DNA from: an uncultured Rivibacter sp.
Lineage (GTDB): Bacteria; Pseudomonadota; Gammaproteobacteria; Burkholderiales; Burkholderiaceae
Direction: 5' to 3'
Assembly (NCBI GenBank): GCA_946481025.1
Contig: CAMLNA010000186.1
Coordinates: 1 to 6,832, forward strand
DNA: 6,832 nucleotides
A program made the position numbers and the translations under genes. Positions 5,540 to 6,832 of this stretch are shown here, in pieces. The notes under the pieces were generated by a model. It searched no databases and was not told the origin of the DNA. It worked only from the letters and a program-made list of their open reading frames with translations. How positions within the stretch are numbered: position 1 is the first letter of the stretch; each line of letters starts with the position of its first letter.

Positions 5540-6574
5540 ATGACTTCGATGCCCTTCAAGCGGCCCATGCGGAAGGCCCTGGCCCTGGCCGTGCTGCTGG
5601 CCGCCGCCGGCGGCGCCCAGGCCGCCGGCAAGTACGTGCTGATCAGCCACGCGCCCGACTCGGACTCGTGGTGGAACACGATCAAGAACGCCATCAAGCA
5701 GGCCGGCGAGGACTACGGCGTGCAGGTGGACTACCGCAACCCGCCCAGCGGCGACCTCGCCGACATGGCGCGCCTCATCGAGCAGGCCGCGGCCGCCGGC
5801 TACGACGGCGTGATCACCACGATCGCCGACTACAACGTGCTGCAGGGCGCGATCAAGAAGGTGACCGACAAGAAGATCCCGCTCATCACCATCAACTCGG
5901 GCACCACCGAGCAGAGCGAGAAGCTCGGCGCGCTCATGCACGTGGGCCAGCCCGAATACGACGCCGGCAAGGGCGCGGGGGCTCGCGCCAAGGCGGCGGG
6001 CATCAAGAGCTTCCTGTGCGTGAACCACTACGCCACCAACCCGGCCTCGTTCGAGCGCTGCCGCGGTTTCGCGGAAGCCATCGGCGCCGACTACAAGAAG
6101 TCCACCCTCGATGCCGGCGACGACCCCACCACCATCGAGTCGAAGGTGTCGGCCTACCTGCGCCAGAACGCGGGCACCCAGGCGGTGCTCACGCTCGGCC
6201 CGACGTCGGCCCACCCCACCCTGAAGGTGATCGAGAAGGGCGGCCTGAAGGGCAAGCTCTGGATGGCCACCTTCGACCTCTCCGACGAGATCAGCAAGGG
6301 CATCAAGGACGGCACGGTGCAGTTCGCCATCGACCAGCAGCCCTACCTGCAGGGCTACATCCCGGTGGCGGTGCTGGCCACGATGAAGGAAATGAAAGGT
6401 GCCGACCTGAAGCGCGTGGCCGACGCGGTCAAGGGCAATGCCAAGGCGAAGAAGCGCTTCGACGAATACGGCCTGGCGCCCGCCTACGGCGCGCGCCACA
6501 TCGGCTCGGGCCCGGGGTTCGTCACGAAGGACAACATCGGCAAGGTCGAGAAGTACGCCGGACAGTACCGCTGA
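5540..6574 (+). CDS. Sugar/cyclitol ABC transporter periplasmic substrate-binding protein
   Basis: The 344-residue product has a classical Sec signal: basic KRPMRK (7-12), hydrophobic ALALAVLLAAAGG, and AQA-AG with cleavage predicted after residue 28. The mature part follows the ribose-binding type fold (periplasmic binding protein type 1, Peripla_BP_4-like): KYVLISH opening strand (31-37), GYDGVITTIADYNVLQGAI (88-106), KIPLITINSG (112-121), QAVLTLGP (214-221), WMATFDLSDE (241-250) and the typical late signature AIDQQPYLQGY (263-273). Cys160 and Cys174 could form a disulfide in the periplasm. Its role would be to capture a sugar or cyclitol and deliver it to an inner-membrane ABC permease, whose gene appears to follow. 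The divergent inositol dehydrogenase and RpiR genes suggest inositol or a related polyol as ligand, but the sequence alone does not fix it. Expression is likely repressed through the 5434-5455 palindrome. Confidence 0.92.
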   Translation: MTSMPFKRPMRKALALAVLLAAAGGAQAAGKYVLISHAPDSDSWWNTIKNAIKQAGEDYGVQVDYRNPPSGDLADMARLIEQAAAAGYDGVITTIADYNVLQGAIKKVTDKKIPLITINSGTTEQSEKLGALMHVGQPEYDAGKGAGARAKAAGIKSFLCVNHYATNPASFERCRGFAEAIGADYKKSTLDAGDDPTTIESKVSAYLRQNAGTQAVLTLGPTSAHPTLKVIEKGGLKGKLWMATFDLSDEISKGIKDGTVQFAIDQQPYLQGYIPVAVLATMKEMKGADLKRVADAVKGNAKAKKRFDEYGLAPAYGARHIGSGPGFVTKDNIGKVEKYAGQYR

Positions 6575-6592
6575 AGGACCCTCAGGAAGCCA

Positions 6593-6675
6593 CCGCTTCC
6601 CGTTCGGGCTGAGGTATCGAAGCCCTGCGACGACCGTTGCGAGCCCTTCGATACCTCAGGGCGAACGGAAAGTGG
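6593..6675. repeat. REP-like inverted repeat pair between binding-protein and permease genes
   Basis: Bases 6609-6622 (core TGAGGTATCGAA) pair perfectly over 14 bp with 6646-6659 (core TTCGATACCTCA). Beyond a GG/GG mismatch the stem continues for 7 bp (6600-6606 with 6662-6668), then again for several pairs to 6593/6675. Each arm also folds on itself: GGGCT (6606-6610) with AGCCC (6621-6625), and GCCCT (6643-6647 region) with AGGGC (6658-6662). The arm resembles the dispersed palindrome CGTTCGGGCTGAG...CGAAGCCC common in intergenic DNA of Comamonadaceae and other proteobacteria (from memory). Placed after a binding-protein gene, it may stabilise that part of the mRNA, as REP elements do after malE. 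Confidence 0.75.
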
Positions 6676-6712
6676 CGGTGCACGCGATGCCTGCAATGGC
6701 TCGCCCATGAAC

Positions 6713-6717
6713 AGGAG
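6713..6717 (+). promoter_or_regulatory. Ribosome binding site of the permease gene
   Basis: AGGAG ends 6 nt before the ATG at 6724 (ACAGGAGATCCCAATGG). It supports this start over nearby ATGs at 6688 and 6706. Confidence 0.7.
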
Positions 6718-6723
6718 ATCCCA

Positions 6724-6832
6724 ATGGCTGTCGTTCCAGCCCACCGTCCCCACGTCGCCGTGCCCGCTGCCAACGCGCCTCCCACCGACGAACGCGTGCG
6801 CAGCATCGGCCCGCTGCGCCGTTTCCTGTCGC
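6724..6832 (+). CDS. Probable sugar ABC transporter permease, RbsC type (5' part only)
   Basis: Only 36 codons are inside the window. The translation opens MAVVPAHRPHVAVPAANAPP and continues TDERVRSIGPLRRFLS. A polar, proline/alanine-rich cytoplasmic lead followed by DERVR...LRRFL just before the first membrane helix is typical of RbsC-like permeases (BPD_transp_2) of beta-proteobacteria. No membrane helix is yet reached, so the call rests on position after a binding-protein gene and on N-terminal style. It could instead be the ATPase, but no Walker or early ABC-ATPase strand motif is seen. Confidence 0.6.
   Translation, partial: MAVVPAHRPHVAVPAANAPPTDERVRSIGPLRRFLS

Larger units (their letters stand above)
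6575..6723 (+). other. Intercistronic region holding a REP-like element
   Basis: These 149 bp lie between the binding-protein stop and the permease start on the same strand. No gene is supported here. Most of it is taken up by an imperfect long inverted repeat (about 6593-6675), described separately. The last part carries AGGAG before the next ATG. No T-rich terminator tail follows the repeat, so the downstream gene can still be part of the same transcript. Confidence 0.7.

Noticed and set aside
5399..6499. A 366-codon open frame antisense to the binding-protein gene
   Set aside because: It has Val/Gly/Arg/His-rich composition without motifs; the sense gene has a ribosome site, signal peptide and full fold.
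6593..6675. Intrinsic terminator after the binding-protein gene
   Set aside because: The inverted repeat is strong but no T-run follows either arm, and it resembles a dispersed REP-type element more than a terminator.
6484..6806. Small minus-strand open frames overlapping the REP-like region
   Set aside because: They cross the inverted repeat and the permease start, and have no ribosome site or recognisable domain.

Overview
The window is high-GC bacterial DNA packed with short-spaced genes. Its codon bias leaves long antisense frames open. The gene set and the repeat style (a REP-like CGTTCGGGCTGAGG...CGAAGCCC palindrome) suggest a beta-proteobacterium of the Comamonadaceae, such as Variovorax or a relative. 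That placement is inference, because no rRNA or marker gene is present.

Right part (about 2458-6832): a divergent cyclitol/sugar locus, most likely for myo-inositol. On the minus strand, an RpiR-family regulator (HTH plus SIS, IolR-like) is followed by two Gfo/Idh/MocA dehydrogenases. The first closely fits inositol 2-dehydrogenase (IolG). The second is a paralogue of a different subfamily. Each pair of genes is separated by one base (TGA-G-ATG and TGA-C-ATG). On the plus strand, a secreted periplasmic sugar-binding protein is followed by the first 36 codons of a probable RbsC-type ABC permease. The likely logic is that the binding protein and ABC transporter import the cyclitol, the dehydrogenases oxidise it, and the RpiR protein represses both arms from the shared 176-bp intergenic region.

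That intergenic region is the most informative non-coding DNA. It is strikingly AT-rich for this genome. It holds a perfect 8+8 bp palindrome (CGAAAGAA-N6-TTCTTTCG), a degenerate second copy 33 bp away, a TAGAAT -10-like hexamer just beyond the palindrome, and a strong GC hairpin near the predicted 5' end of the binding-protein mRNA. A second structured element, a REP-like pair of inverted repeats, lies between the binding-protein gene and the permease gene. The binding-protein cistron is therefore bracketed by structure at both ends.

Left part (1-2409): a minus-strand set unrelated to inositol. It holds a PhoD-like metallophosphatase without a visible export signal, then a 263-residue protein of unknown function 17 bp downstream, then the first 33 codons of a TrkA/KtrA-type potassium-channel regulatory subunit that runs off the window. 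I see no tRNA, rRNA, CRISPR array, transposase or attachment site. Nothing here clearly amounts to a wholly new system. The tandem operator architecture and the unknown protein coupled to the PhoD-like enzyme are the best leads.
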